Shown here: positions 1 through 10,751 of the stretch, piece after piece | Layout: each line of letters opens with the position of its first letter | How positions within the stretch are numbered: the stretch's first letter is position 1 | Origin: Desmonostoc muscorum LEGE 12446 | GTDB lineage: Bacteria; Cyanobacteriota; Cyanobacteriia; Cyanobacteriales; Nostocaceae | Length of the DNA stretch: 64,000 bases | Direction: 5' to 3' | Assembly: GCF_015207005.2 (NCBI RefSeq) | Contig: NZ_JADEXS020000001.1 | Location: forward strand, 124,001-188,000 | Notes under the pieces: model-generated | Told to the model about the DNA's origin: nothing | The model's input: the letters and a program-made list of their open reading frames with translations, nothing else | Database searches by the model: none | Position numbers and translations under genes: made by a program

Positions 1-3000
1 CGGATTTAATTGGTTGCGCCCCTTGGGTGACTAACCACAAACGAGGCAACTGAGAAATTTTACTTGAACTTAAAGCTTGTACTAAATGCAGTACACTGGC
101 ACAGTTGCGAGTCTGATTTAAAGAATCTGTGGTCAAGTTTTCTGTGAGTTCATGGTCAAGACTCCACAAATGCACGATCGCACTACACGGGGGCTGATCG
201 GTTCCCAGTACTTCTGTTAATAACCGTTGAAAATCTCCCGGCTGTGAAGAATTAATTTTCCAGTATTTCTGTTTGACTGTGGGATTAACTTCGTCAGCAA
301 AGACCAAAACGGCTTTCTGTCCGCGTTGTTCCAACTCCTCTGCTAGTGCCAGACCAACACCGCTGTTATCGGCAAAGATTAACCAGGAACCGCCTTCGGT
401 GGGTTGAGAATCCAAAATCCGAGGTTTTGGTTGCCACTCAACTTCATACAGCCAATCATTTCTGAGCGATGCTTGCCTAGTATCGGACTTTGGTAACTCA
501 ATCCAATAGGGCGATCGCACAAAAGGATAAGTAGGTAATTCTAGGCGCTGGCGGGGATAATCTTGGTCAAATCGGCTCCAGTCTACCTCAATTCCACGAA
601 TATATAATTCTGCTAAACTTTGTAATTGCTGTTGTAAATCGTACTGTCCTTTCCGCAAGGAAGGTAGCCAAAGCAACTTCTCATCCGGTAAACATCGCCG
701 TCCCATCCCTAATAGTACGGGATGAGGGCCAATTTCTACAAATAATTGATACCCTTGTTCATAGAGTGTCTGCATTCCCGGAGAAAATTGTACCGCCTCT
801 CGCATATGACGCCGCCAGTACTCAGGTTGGGTGACTTCTCCCTCCACCAGAGAACCAGTGAGGTTGGAAATCATCCTAATTTTTGGAGATGAATAGTTTA
901 TTTGTGCTGCTATATCTTCAAATGTATCTAGTATCGGTGCAGTTAAAGGTGAATGAAAGGCGTGGGAAACATTTAATTGTTGGCTATCAACTCCCTGTGC
1001 CTCCAGCTTAGATATAATCGCCTGTACTGCTTTATGTGCGCCAGAAATTACAATATTATTTGGGCCGTTAACGGCAGCGATGGAAACCTGACCATCGTCA
1101 GGTGCAATTGCAGATGTTACCTGTGCAATATTAGTAAAAATAGCCGCCATCGCCCCATTAGCAGGTAAAGTCTGCATGAGGCGTCCCCGTTGGGCAATCA
1201 GCTTCAGTCCATCTTCAAGGCTGAATACTCCTGCCACGCAAGCGGCAACATACTCTCCTACGCTATGACCCATAACTGCGTCCGGAGTTATCCCCCATGA
1301 TTGCCACAGTTCAAACAAGGCATACTCTAGGGCAAATAAGGCTGGTTGGGTATAAGCAGTTTCATCTAGTAGCGGGGTTGTTCCGGCTTCAGGGTAAAGT
1401 ACTGATAATAGCGATCGCTCAAGATGAGGCCGCAGTATTTGATCGCAACGTTCTAAAGCTTTGCGGAATGTGGGTACTTGTTCATAAAGTTGGCGTCCCA
1501 TCCCCACATATTGTGATCCTTGACCCGTAAACAGAAATACTATTTTGGGGCGAGTTTGACGGGGCACTACTCCAGTCAGTAGGGGATGCTGCACATTACC
1601 CGCAGTAAAAGCAGTTAGTTGTGCTATTACTTGTGCTGGCTGTTCGGCCACCACAGCTAAACGGTGGGCAAAATGCGATCGCCCGGTATTGGCTGTAAAG
1701 CATACATCTGCCAAAGGCTGAGACGGATGGGTTTCTAAGTGACTAATCATCCGACTTGCTAATGCCTTTAAAGCCGCTTCGTTTTTAGCAGACAAACAAA
1801 GAAGATGAATCGACCGTTCGATTTCCGGCTGTACGGGTTGAATTGCAGGCGCTTCCTCAAGGATGATATGGGCATTGGTTCCACTCATACCAAAGGAACT
1901 GATGCCACCAATCCGTGTTTGAGTTGTTGACCAAGGAGTTAATTCTCTAGGAATTACCATTGGTAGGTCATCCCAACGGATGGCAGGATTGGGATTTTGC
2001 AGATGCAAATGGGGCGGGATTTGTTTGTGCTGCATAGCCAGCACCAATTTAATCAAACCTGCTATGCCAGCAGCAGCTTCTAGATGACCAATATTTGTTT
2101 TGACTGAACCGAGAATCAGGGGCTGCTGTGGCGATCGCCCATTACATAATACGCTGCCCAATGCTTCAACCTCAATGGGGTCTCCCAGGGCTGTGCCAGT
2201 ACCGTGAACTTCCAAATAACTCACTTGATTTGGCTCGATTCTGGCGTTAGCCAAAGCAGCGCGAATCAATTTCTGCTGTGCCAAGCCATTAGGGACGGTC
2301 AGTCCACTGCTACGCCCATCATGATTCATCGCTGAACCCCGAATCAGGGCTAAAATGCGATCGCCATTAGCCAAGGCATCTGAAAGGCGCTTCAGTACCA
2401 CAATGCCACACCCTTCGCCTCGTCCATAACCGTCGGCTGTGGCATCAAAGGTTTTGCAACGACCATCCACAGCTAAGGCTCGCATCCTGGATAAAACAAC
2501 ATATCCCGCCGATGACAGCATCAAATTGACTCCACCTGCTAAAGCCATCTGACACTCTCTGGCACGTAAACTCTGGCAGGCTAAATGCACGGTGACTAGG
2601 GATGACGAGCAGGCTGTATCCAAGGCAACACTAGGGCCTTCCAAACCGAGAATATAAGATAAACGACCCGCCGCGACGCTGGAGGTGTTACCAGTAAAGA
2701 AATAGGCACTGAGTTGACTAGCATCTTGGGACTTGAGATGTAGCTGGGAGTAATCAGAAGTATTGATGCCGATAAATATTCCAGTTTGGCTACCAGTTAA
2801 CTTTTGTGGTGCTTGACCTGCATTTTCTAGAGCTTCCCAACTGACCTCTAGCAATAATCGTTGCTGGGGGTCCATACTCACAACTTCCCGTGCAGCCAAC
2901 CCAAAAAATTCGGCGTCGAATTTGTCTACTTCCACATCCAAAAATGCACCTTGGCGGGTATAAGTTCTGCCAGGAATTTCTGGATTTGCATCGTAGTCGG

Positions 3001-3241
3001 CATCTATATTCCATCTTTCTACAGGCACTTTGGTAGTAGCATCGACACCATTTTCCAGAAGTTCCCAGAACAATTCTGGATTATTAGCACCACCAGGAAA
3101 GCGGCAACCCATACCAACGATCGCAATTGGTTCTGTTTGCTGACACTCAATGCGATTGAGCTTATAACTCATTTCCTCCAACGCTAAGAGCGCTTGTTTT
3201 AATGGAGACATGTGAGCAAAGCGTTCTGATATTTTGCTCAT
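1..3241 (-). CDS. Type I modular polyketide synthase, KS-AT-(start of KR), runs off the left edge
   Basis: About 1080 residues are visible and the frame is open at base 1. A short coiled N-terminal docking segment (residues 1-35) precedes a ketosynthase (about 37-460) with the active-site block DTACSSSL and the histidine motifs EVHGTGT and NIGHLEAAAG. An acyltransferase follows (about 560-860) with GHSVGEYVA and the HAFH signature typical of malonyl-CoA selection. From about residue 970 the sequence resembles the structural subdomain that precedes a ketoreductase (motif WLVTQGAQ), so a KR and ACP probably lie outside the window. The start is the ATG at 3241, 12 bp after the stop of the preceding PKS, so the two should be co-transcribed and act in sequence. 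Function as a chain-extension module is family knowledge; product unknown. Confidence 0.95.
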   Translation of the reverse strand, partial: MSKISERFAHMSPLKQALLALEEMSYKLNRIECQQTEPIAIVGMGCRFPGGANNPELFWELLENGVDATTKVPVERWNIDADYDANPEIPGRTYTRQGAFLDVEVDKFDAEFFGLAAREVVSMDPQQRLLLEVSWEALENAGQAPQKLTGSQTGIFIGINTSDYSQLHLKSQDASQLSAYFFTGNTSSVAAGRLSYILGLEGPSVALDTACSSSLVTVHLACQSLRARECQMALAGGVNLMLSSAGYVVLSRMRALAVDGRCKTFDATADGYGRGEGCGIVVLKRLSDALANGDRILALIRGSAMNHDGRSSGLTVPNGLAQQKLIRAALANARIEPNQVSYLEVHGTGTALGDPIEVEALGSVLCNGRSPQQPLILGSVKTNIGHLEAAAGIAGLIKLVLAMQHKQIPPHLHLQNPNPAIRWDDLPMVIPRELTPWSTTQTRIGGISSFGMSGTNAHIILEEAPAIQPVQPEIERSIHLLCLSAKNEAALKALASRMISHLETHPSQPLADVCFTANTGRSHFAHRLAVVAEQPAQVIAQLTAFTAGNVQHPLLTGVVPRQTRPKIVFLFTGQGSQYVGMGRQLYEQVPTFRKALERCDQILRPHLERSLLSVLYPEAGTTPLLDETAYTQPALFALEYALFELWQSWGITPDAVMGHSVGEYVAACVAGVFSLEDGLKLIAQRGRLMQTLPANGAMAAIFTNIAQVTSAIAPDDGQVSIAAVNGPNNIVISGAHKAVQAIISKLEAQGVDSQQLNVSHAFHSPLTAPILDTFEDIAAQINYSSPKIRMISNLTGSLVEGEVTQPEYWRRHMREAVQFSPGMQTLYEQGYQLFVEIGPHPVLLGMGRRCLPDEKLLWLPSLRKGQYDLQQQLQSLAELYIRGIEVDWSRFDQDYPRQRLELPTYPFVRSPYWIELPKSDTRQASLRNDWLYEVEWQPKPRILDSQPTEGGSWLIFADNSGVGLALAEELEQRGQKAVLVFADEVNPTVKQKYWKINSSQPGDFQRLLTEVLGTDQPPCSAIVHLWSLDHELTENLTTDSLNQTRNCASVLHLVQALSSSKISQLPRLWLVTQGAQPIKS

Positions 3242-3253
3242 TGCAGTTTATTC

Positions 3254-6200
3254 TCAAAGATTTGCTAGTTTTTGCATCAATAAAGCTTCAGTTTCTTGGT
3301 CTGTGAGATGTTCTACCTTGGCGGCTATCCAAGCCAACTCATTGTCATAGCTGTGAAATCCCTCTGGCGATTTGTTGGTGTAATCTAAATTCGTGACATC
3401 TTTGAGTAAATACAAGGCGAGGTTTTCAATATTGGGATAGTTGAAGGCTAAGGTGGCTGAAACAGAATGTCCTAAGCTCATTTCCAGCCGATTTTTTAAC
3501 TCGATAGCCAGCAAAGAATCCATGCCCATATCAAAAAAGCCTTGGGTTGGTTCTGGTAGTTCAGAGGCATCAAGATGCAACACACTTGCGACTTCATTTT
3601 GTAACTGAGCAATCAAGAAATTTAGGCGTTCTTGAGGCGGTGTGTTTTCTAGACGTTGTAACAACCAAGGTTCTTCAGGCTTTGAGGATGGCTTGACTTC
3701 AGAAAATAATTGTTCCAACGATGTTGTTGTTGGCTGTTGATTAAATGCTTGCAGTATCTTGGGTAGTAATTCTGCTGTTTGTTTGAGTAGGGTTGCTAAT
3801 TCTTCTGAAGAAGCATGAGTTGGTGTCATATTCTTCAAGGTTTCTACCCAATAACGCTGTTTTTGAAAGGCGTAAGTGGGTAGTGGTAGCGGGCGATAGG
3901 AATGATTTTGGTAAAAGCCAGACCAGTCTATCTGCACGCCAAGCAAGTATAGTTGTGCCAAACTCTCCAGAATTTGCTGCCAATCTGAATGTCCTTGACG
4001 TAGGCTAGGGAGCCAAACTCCTACTTTTTCTGGCAAACAGTTACGACCCATTGCCAATAAGGTTGGTTTAGCACCTATTTCTACAAATACTTCATAACCC
4101 TGCTGGTGAAGGGTTTCCATACTAGCAGCAAAGTTTACAGGCTCTTTGACGTGATTTACCCAGTATGCGGCAGTTGCTATTTCTGATGTCGCTATTTGTC
4201 CGGTGAGATTGGAAATTAAATCTATCTGGGGCAATGAGTAAGTTACTTGTGAGGCAACCCGCTCAAAATCAGCCAGCATTGGTTCCATCAGGGGAGAGTG
4301 GAAGGCATGGGAAACTGCTAGTTTCTTGCTTTTGATTCCTGCAAATTCTAAGGTGGCGATCGCTGCTGTAACTGCCTCATGGGTGCCAGAAATTACAGTA
4401 TTTTCTGAACCGTTAATCGCAGCGATCGCCACAGGCATACTACCTGCTACAGCTTGCATCGTCTCTGTCACTCGTGCAGCATTCGTAAAAACTGTTACCA
4501 TTTCCCCGTTTGGAGGCAGAGATTGCATCAGATTAGCCCTAGTTGCAACCAACTTCAAGGCATCTTCTAAGCTGAATACTCCAGCCACGCAAGCAGCTAC
4601 GTATTCACCCAAACTATGACCCATAACTATATTTGGATGGATACCCCAAGATTGCCATAATTTAGCTAAAGCATATTCCAGGGCAAATAAAGCAGGTTGA
4701 GTGTAAGCAGTTTCACTAAGAGGAAAATTACTTGGTGTTGTTGGATATAAGATTTCCAGTAAAGGTGTTTCTATATAAGCACGCAGAATTTCAGCACATT
4801 CATTGATAGTTTGCCTAAACACTGGTGCTTGTTGGTATAGTTCATGTCCCATACCTACATACTGAGAACCTTGACCGGTGAATAAAAATACTATTTTCTG
4901 GGATTTCTTACTTTTCACTCGACTGCTGGCGAGTCCTACGGACAAACTACCAGCGCAAAAAGCTGCCAACTGCTGGCGCAACTGCATCGTAGATTCAACA
5001 AAAACCGCGAAACGTTTGTCAAAGATGCTACGTTTGGCATTAGCTGTAAAGCAGAGATTTACAAGAGAGACTTCCGAATGAGAATCCAAAAAGTCTACAT
5101 ATTTTTTTGCTAGCCCTACCAAAGCTTTGTCAGTTTTTGCCGAGAGTGTAAACAAATGACCTTGGTTAGCATCAGATGCTTTAACTTGGGAAAATACGGG
5201 TGCTTCTTCGAGAATTAGATGACAATTAGTACCCCCAAAGCTGAAAGCACTGACCCCAGCATAGCGGCGTTCTGCACTAGCATTCCAAGACTGCATCTCG
5301 GTAGGAATCGCAAAGGGAGTTCCTTTGAGAGAAATATAAGGATTGAGTTCTTGGAAGTGTAAATGTGCTGGGATGTACTGATGTTGCAAAGAAAGTACTA
5401 CCTTGATTAAACCGGCAATACCAGCAGCACCTTCTAAATGACCGATGTTAGTTTTGACTGAGCCAATCCAACAAGGTTGATTTAACTGGCGTCCTGTCAT
5501 TAACACCGCTTTTAGGGCTTTGACTTCAATGGGATCTCCTAGAGAAGTACCAGTTCCGTGGGCTTCTACATAACTAATTTCTCCTGGTTGCACCTTGGCA
5601 TTTTGCAAGGCTTGGCTGATAACTGCTTGTTGAGAAGGCCCGTTAGGTGCTGTGAGTCCGTTACTCAATCCATCTTGGTTGATTGCCGACCCCTTGACAA
5701 TTGCTAAAATATTGTCGTTATCCCTGAGTGCATCTGAGAGACGCTTGAGGATAATAATCCCGCAACCTTCACCCCGGACATAACCATCAGCTTTAGCATC
5801 AAAGGTTTTGCAGCGGCCATCAAGTGCCATCATCCGCGCCTGAGAAAAAGTAATGCTTGGCTCTGGAGAGAGCATCAAGTTTACTCCTCCAACTATGCAC
5901 AAATTAGACTCTCCTAAGTGCAAACTCTGACAAGCCAAGTGAACTGCAACTAAAGACGAGGAACAAGCTGTATCTATGGCTAAACTAGGGCCACACAAAT
6001 CCAAGATGTAGGATAGACGATTGGCAGTAATGCAGGGAGTAGTACCCGTGGCGCTATATGCATCAATTCGGGAAAAATCCCTGTACAAAAGTCTGTGATA
6101 GTCAGCATTAGTAATGCCGATGAATACCCCAGTTTGGCTGCGTGCTAAAGTTTTGGGTACAATCCCCGCATTTTCTAAAGCTTCCCAGGCTACTTTTAAA

Positions 6201-6478
6201 ACTAGCCTTTGTTGTGGGTCCATGTGTTCGGCTTCCCGGGGGGAAATTCCAAAAAAATTCGGATCAAATTGATCTACATGGTCTAGAAAACCACCCCAAC
6301 GACTACTGATTTTACCTGGTTTTGCTGGCTCTGGGTCATAAAATTGGTTGACATTCCATCGGTCTTTTGGTATTTCAGTAATGGCATCTATGCCATTACG
6401 TAAAAGCTGCCAAAATTCTTCGGGGTTATTAGCTTTCGGAAATCTACAACCAATACCAATAATTGCTATCTGTTCCAT
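3254..6478 (-). CDS. Type I polyketide synthase module, KS-AT-ACP
   Basis: A 1074-residue minimal extension module. The ketosynthase begins almost at residue 1 and spans about 3-425 ([25 protein letters not shown]). The acyltransferase (about 525-830) has GHSLGEYVA and HAFH, indicating malonyl-CoA. An acyl carrier protein at about 975-1050 has MGMDSL, with the phosphopantetheine serine. There are no KR, DH or ER domains, so the beta-keto group made here would be left unreduced unless a later protein acts. The C-terminal tail (about 1050-1074) looks like a docking helix for the next PKS, which begins 12 bp downstream. By analogy with cylindrocyclophane-type clusters it probably takes a fatty acyl chain from the FAAL/ACP pair encoded upstream; that is inference from gene order. 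Confidence 0.96.
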   Translation of the reverse strand: MEQIAIIGIGCRFPKANNPEEFWQLLRNGIDAITEIPKDRWNVNQFYDPEPAKPGKISSRWGGFLDHVDQFDPNFFGISPREAEHMDPQQRLVLKVAWEALENAGIVPKTLARSQTGVFIGITNADYHRLLYRDFSRIDAYSATGTTPCITANRLSYILDLCGPSLAIDTACSSSLVAVHLACQSLHLGESNLCIVGGVNLMLSPEPSITFSQARMMALDGRCKTFDAKADGYVRGEGCGIIILKRLSDALRDNDNILAIVKGSAINQDGLSNGLTAPNGPSQQAVISQALQNAKVQPGEISYVEAHGTGTSLGDPIEVKALKAVLMTGRQLNQPCWIGSVKTNIGHLEGAAGIAGLIKVVLSLQHQYIPAHLHFQELNPYISLKGTPFAIPTEMQSWNASAERRYAGVSAFSFGGTNCHLILEEAPVFSQVKASDANQGHLFTLSAKTDKALVGLAKKYVDFLDSHSEVSLVNLCFTANAKRSIFDKRFAVFVESTMQLRQQLAAFCAGSLSVGLASSRVKSKKSQKIVFLFTGQGSQYVGMGHELYQQAPVFRQTINECAEILRAYIETPLLEILYPTTPSNFPLSETAYTQPALFALEYALAKLWQSWGIHPNIVMGHSLGEYVAACVAGVFSLEDALKLVATRANLMQSLPPNGEMVTVFTNAARVTETMQAVAGSMPVAIAAINGSENTVISGTHEAVTAAIATLEFAGIKSKKLAVSHAFHSPLMEPMLADFERVASQVTYSLPQIDLISNLTGQIATSEIATAAYWVNHVKEPVNFAASMETLHQQGYEVFVEIGAKPTLLAMGRNCLPEKVGVWLPSLRQGHSDWQQILESLAQLYLLGVQIDWSGFYQNHSYRPLPLPTYAFQKQRYWVETLKNMTPTHASSEELATLLKQTAELLPKILQAFNQQPTTTSLEQLFSEVKPSSKPEEPWLLQRLENTPPQERLNFLIAQLQNEVASVLHLDASELPEPTQGFFDMGMDSLLAIELKNRLEMSLGHSVSATLAFNYPNIENLALYLLKDVTNLDYTNKSPEGFHSYDNELAWIAAKVEHLTDQETEALLMQKLANL

Positions 6479-6634
6479 TTCAACTTTGCTAAATTCAGAT
6501 TTTGCAGTATTTTAAATTAGCCCTATAATTTGCTTCGTAGCGATTGGCTATATCGGTGGAAACCTCCTCAGAAAAGAGTGCCGGCGGCGGCACTACCTCA
6601 AGTTTGGCGTTTTTATTTCTATGCCTGGTGAAAG

Positions 6635-8032
6635 CTAACTGCGATCGCTGATAATGGACTCAGAGAATTTCTGAAATGTTTTGATATTATTTTCGATAGC
6701 TTTGCTAATCGAACCGCCACCAGCCATAACTTTCATCTCACGGTTCACAGCCCACTGATAGTCTAGAGAACCGAATAATCGCCGCATCAATTCTAGTAAG
6801 CTTTGATGGTATTTCAAACCAACATGGAACCCCTCGTGTTCTTCACAAAAACACCTTTTCATCCAGTGGAGTGTTTCTTCAGTTGATAAGTCAAATAAAG
6901 GAGACTTGAGCAGTTTGTAGAAAAACACCATAAACAAGGGATCGTCTGCAACACAACGGCCGGGTAACACCGCAGATAAACCACTGAGCAGGCTTTGTTG
7001 TGTCATGTAAACCATTCGTCCAGAGACAAACTTTTCATAAGCTGTGGGCTTAGGAAAGTCCTTGTACATATCTTTGGCAATAGTTTGGGAAATTGTGGTA
7101 TGGAAGGCTTCGTCTAGTAAATGAAAATGAGAAATAGCAGTTGGTTTGGGGATAAATTCGCCTTTTTCTTCTAACTCACGGAAATACTTGAAATAGGGAT
7201 ACTCTTGGTTTTTGAGAATTGCATTGGCTGTGTAGCGTAAAGAATAGTATTGACAAGCCATGAATGGGGAAATTCCCCAGTTTAAGGTAAAAAAGCGTAA
7301 CCAATGCCGGGGTGCTATTCTGCCTCCTAAACCATCCGCTGCTGCGGGAATTGACTCGCCTTTGTTATCGAGATCCTGGAGATATTCGGAATAATATTGT
7401 TGTTTATCCTTAAGCATTGTTTTAGCTATAAAGCTTAAGGTATTGTCTCGGTAAGTAGAGAAGGGCGAATTTTCTGGGTTGAAAAATTCTCGCAATTGCT
7501 TAATCACAGGATTCGTATTTCCTTTGGTTGATTTAGCATATAAAGGATTGCCCAAGATTGTTTTACCTAATAGGGCTAATTTGGTTTTATAGCCAACATT
7601 TTGAAAGGCACGAATGTGGTAGCTTTCTTGATCGGTTTCAACGTCTAACTCACTACAAAGTGTTTCGTAACCACCAACGGCTTTAAACACGCCAGCTGTG
7701 ACTCGGTTGTAAATACTGGTACTTGCTTCGCTAACAGCGGTATGGTTATAATTACCAACCCAATAAAGATGATTGAGGGCTAGTTTTTGCGATCGCGTAG
7801 CAACTTCGTACAGTGGAGTACCGTAAAGTAATGACAGTTCCGGGATGCCCCAGTAATAATCGCGGTCACTGGCATAGTTAAATTGCTTGCCTAAATCCCT
7901 AATTTTTTCGGTATAGTCTGAGTCATTGTTATTTTTATATGTTTTTTCAATGACTTGAACATGCTTTTTTTTGGAATTCAACAAGATGGTAGATTGATTT
8001 TCTGTGCTAGAAAAATTGATGATATTTGTCAT
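6635..8032 (-). CDS. CylC-type dimetal-carboxylate oxygenase/halogenase homologue (copy 1)
   Basis: A 465-residue ferritin-like protein recognised by its resemblance to CylC, the cryptic halogenase of the cylindrocyclophane pathway, which chlorinates an unactivated carbon of an ACP-bound fatty acyl chain. Visible motifs include YGTPLYE near the N-terminus and a set of E/ExxH helices that could bind two metals: SEAST, ESYH, DEAFH and EGFH. It lies between the ACP and the first PKS module, the same order (FAAL, ACP, halogenase, PKS) as in cyl-type clusters, which supports a role on the ACP-bound starter. Whether it halogenates or oxygenates cannot be decided from sequence. A second, more diverged homologue lies at 22357-23562. 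Confidence 0.85.
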   Translation of the reverse strand: MTNIINFSSTENQSTILLNSKKKHVQVIEKTYKNNNDSDYTEKIRDLGKQFNYASDRDYYWGIPELSLLYGTPLYEVATRSQKLALNHLYWVGNYNHTAVSEASTSIYNRVTAGVFKAVGGYETLCSELDVETDQESYHIRAFQNVGYKTKLALLGKTILGNPLYAKSTKGNTNPVIKQLREFFNPENSPFSTYRDNTLSFIAKTMLKDKQQYYSEYLQDLDNKGESIPAAADGLGGRIAPRHWLRFFTLNWGISPFMACQYYSLRYTANAILKNQEYPYFKYFRELEEKGEFIPKPTAISHFHLLDEAFHTTISQTIAKDMYKDFPKPTAYEKFVSGRMVYMTQQSLLSGLSAVLPGRCVADDPLFMVFFYKLLKSPLFDLSTEETLHWMKRCFCEEHEGFHVGLKYHQSLLELMRRLFGSLDYQWAVNREMKVMAGGGSISKAIENNIKTFQKFSESIISDRS

Positions 8033-8181
8033 AGTTTTCCTCGAAATAATTTACACAAATTCTTGATTTTCTACCAATTCTTTATGAAGCTGCACATTAT
8101 TTTGACTTCTCCCAACCTCTCCTAAGGGGAGGTGCCGCAGGCGGTGGGGTTCTTTCTATGGGTCTTCATATGGAAATGGTT

Positions 8182-8496
8182 TTAGTTGTGCTGCACATTC
8201 AAACTTAAATGCTTCACTAAAGCTTCAATTGTCGGGTAATCATACAGTAAGGTAGGATCGAGTTCATATCCCAACCACTCTTCTAGTTCCCCAATCATCC
8301 CTAGTGCTATGGCTGAATCTAGACCGTAGCGATCGAAGGGAATGGTTACATCTATATCGTCAGCTTCAACTTCTAATAGGTTTGTCAGATAAGAAACTAT
8401 CCATCCTTTAATTTCTGCCGTTGTTGGTGTAGTTTTAATAGCAGGAACTAAAGAAATTGTGCTATCTTGAACACGAGAATTTTCCATGCTGGTCAC
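8182..8496 (-). CDS. Stand-alone acyl carrier protein
   Basis: A 104-residue protein with a phosphopantetheine attachment motif (RYGLDSA, serine about residue 61) in a normal PKS-type ACP fold. It lies between a fatty-acyl-AMP ligase and a CylC-type enzyme on the same strand. The expected role is to receive the acyl chain from the ligase and present it to the dimetal enzyme and then to the first ketosynthase. The first 30 residues are an extended, probably disordered leader. Spacing to the ligase gene is 78 bp. Confidence 0.93.
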   Translation of the reverse strand: MTSMENSRVQDSTISLVPAIKTTPTTAEIKGWIVSYLTNLLEVEADDIDVTIPFDRYGLDSAIALGMIGELEEWLGYELDPTLLYDYPTIEALVKHLSLNVQHN

Positions 8497-8574
8497 TCCA
8501 TATATTTGAAAAAATAAAATTCATTTAATGGTTAATGATTTTTAACTATTAACCATTAAGGGTTTACTCTGAAT

Positions 8575-10416
8575 TCAGCCCTCTTGAGTACTAGCAAGTT
8601 GGACTTGTTGCAAAATAGATCCAACTTCGGTCTGGAGATGCAAAAACTTGACTTTGTGACGTGGATTTTGACTCCAATCTTCTATAACATTCAAACTGCC
8701 ACTGAGAAACCTAGCCCGACAAGCATAACGCTGAATTTTACCGCTAGAAGTTTTGGGAATACTACCAGTTTTAACGAGTACCACAGCGTAAACTTGGAGG
8801 TCGTGTTCGGCTGCTACAGCTTGACAAATATTCCCAATGACCTCGTTAACATCTAATTGATGCAGGTAGTTGCGCTCTATTTCCTGAACAATCACTAAAT
8901 GTTCTGAGCCATTTGCATCTATACCAAACGCTGCTCCACAACCTATTCGCACTGCTGGATGACTCTTTTCTACAGTCAGTTCAATGTCATGGGGATAATG
9001 GTTTTGCCCGCGGATAATAATCATATCTTTGAGTCGCCCAGTGATAAACAACTCGCCGTTGAGCAAAAATCCTAAATCTCCAGTACGTAGGAATGGACCT
9101 TCAGCTGTATCTGCCAAATAGGCTTTGAAAGTAGCTTTTGTCTCCTCTAATCGATTCCAGTAACCACAAGCTACACTCGCACCTGACACCCAAATCTCTC
9201 CTATTCGGTCAGCTGGACATTGTGTCAAAGTTTCGGGGTCAACAATCACGACTTTCTGCTCTGACAAACTCTGACCGCAACCGACAATTGTCCTGGCATT
9301 TTCTTTTCGATGTGTTATCAACACCCGATTTTGCTCAAGGGCGGCTCCCTCAACTTGTTGCACCACAGGCGGATCTTTTTTCAATCCTCCGGTAACAATC
9401 AAAGTTGTTTCAGCCATGCCGTAACAAGGGTAAAATGCCTGACGACGAAATCCACAGGATTTAAATGTCTCTGCAAAAAGATCTATAGTTGACGATCGCA
9501 CAGGTTCGGCTCCGGTGAAAGCCACTTCCCAACTGCTAAGGTCGAGATTTGCTATCTGTTCGGGTGTCACTTTATTAATGCAGAGTTCGTAAGCAAAATT
9601 GGGGCCGCCGCTGGTAGTCCCCTGATATTGAGAAATTGCTTCCAGCCAGCGCAGAGGCTTTTTCAGAAAGTCCACTGGTGACATCAGTGTGACTGGAAAA
9701 CCACCGTAGAGAGGCTGTATGACTCCACCAATTAACCCCATATCATGGTAGGGTGGTAGCCAAATTACACCATGACTGTTAGGTGTATGCCCGAAAGATT
9801 GATGGATTAGCTTTGAATTGTGCAGAAGATTGTCATGACTGACCATTACGCCCTTTGGCGTGCCGGTAGAACCAGAAGTGTATTGCAGAAAAGCCAGGGT
9901 ATTTCCTGACAAGTTTGGTTGCTGCCATAACTCAGCCACAGGACTTGCAATGTTATCCGTAGTTAGCAGTTGCATATCTGCTAGTTTTGGATTTTGGCTC
10001 AAAAGTCCTTGTATGTTATCTATCACAGATGTAGTGGTCAAGGCAACTGTCGTCTGAGCATTTTCTATAATTGCCTCTAACCGGAGCATACTTTGATTCC
10101 GCCTGGGTGGATAAGCGGGAATAGCGATCATAGAGGCATACAAACACCCAAAGAAGGCAGCAACAAATTCTAGACTAGGTGGATATAGTAACAAAGCTCT
10201 GCCGCCAGAATACCCTAAAGATTGGAGAGTCGCTGCGATCGCTCTAGCTTTGCTATCCAACTCTTGATAAGTCAAGGTGGCTGTTTGTGTTTGTCCGTTT
10301 TGTAGAAAAGTATAAGCTAATTGGTTAGGCGAGTTTTGCGCTCTTTGGCGCAGAATATCTACTAAAGTAGAAACTTGATTTAGAGATGGTTCGGACAAAT
10401 TTAAATATGCAGTCAT
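8575..10416 (-). CDS. Fatty-acyl-AMP ligase (FAAL)
   Basis: A 613-residue adenylate-forming enzyme. Visible motifs are YTSGSTGTPKGV (AMP/ATP binding), WLPPYHDMGLIGG, PNFAYELC, YGMAET and RTGDLG, the usual pattern of FAAL starter enzymes of cyanobacterial PKS and lipopeptide pathways. It should activate a free fatty acid as acyl-AMP and transfer it to the ACP encoded next in the operon. The length matches stand-alone FAALs (about 580-620). The start ATG at 10416 is followed by an ordinary FAAL N-terminus. Confidence 0.95.
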   Translation of the reverse strand: MTAYLNLSEPSLNQVSTLVDILRQRAQNSPNQLAYTFLQNGQTQTATLTYQELDSKARAIAATLQSLGYSGGRALLLYPPSLEFVAAFFGCLYASMIAIPAYPPRRNQSMLRLEAIIENAQTTVALTTTSVIDNIQGLLSQNPKLADMQLLTTDNIASPVAELWQQPNLSGNTLAFLQYTSGSTGTPKGVMVSHDNLLHNSKLIHQSFGHTPNSHGVIWLPPYHDMGLIGGVIQPLYGGFPVTLMSPVDFLKKPLRWLEAISQYQGTTSGGPNFAYELCINKVTPEQIANLDLSSWEVAFTGAEPVRSSTIDLFAETFKSCGFRRQAFYPCYGMAETTLIVTGGLKKDPPVVQQVEGAALEQNRVLITHRKENARTIVGCGQSLSEQKVVIVDPETLTQCPADRIGEIWVSGASVACGYWNRLEETKATFKAYLADTAEGPFLRTGDLGFLLNGELFITGRLKDMIIIRGQNHYPHDIELTVEKSHPAVRIGCGAAFGIDANGSEHLVIVQEIERNYLHQLDVNEVIGNICQAVAAEHDLQVYAVVLVKTGSIPKTSSGKIQRYACRARFLSGSLNVIEDWSQNPRHKVKFLHLQTEVGSILQQVQLASTQEG

Positions 10417-10751
10417 TTCGTACTCCTGAAGAGAAAACTAGACAAAACTGCCCAGACTTCTGCTTGAAGATTCCAATTCCAAAATCCGGGTTGGTGGACT
10501 AATTACAATCTCATCTTGTAAGGGCATTTTCAGGTAAAATAGAGCATCTGTGTGCAGAAGTTTAAACATCTCTGCATGAAATAAAAATCTGGCGATCGCC
10601 AACATATTTTCAAATCTTGTGGGAAGCCGCTTTGCAACTCACTCGGAAGTCTGGTAAGAAACAACACACTGGCTTCCCTATGCTCAAACTTCAAATAGAC
10701 TGGTAAATTGAGAGAATTGGCGTCAGACTCTAAGCTCTCAATGGTTCCTCT
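10417..10751. other. Intergenic region between FAAL and P450 genes
   Basis: 335 bp without a convincing gene. It holds one HIP1-type palindrome (GGCGATCGCC near 10592) and a loose inverted repeat (GGGAAGCC near 10620 and GGCTTCCC near 10671). The FAAL operon promoter probably lies here, since the P450 gene upstream is on the same strand but well separated; no clear promoter boxes were seen. Confidence 0.5.

Noticed and set aside
4326-4619. 97-codon plus-strand frame inside the PKS gene
   Set aside because: Lies antisense to the acyltransferase domain of a clear gene and has no features of its own; long antisense frames are expected in such genes.
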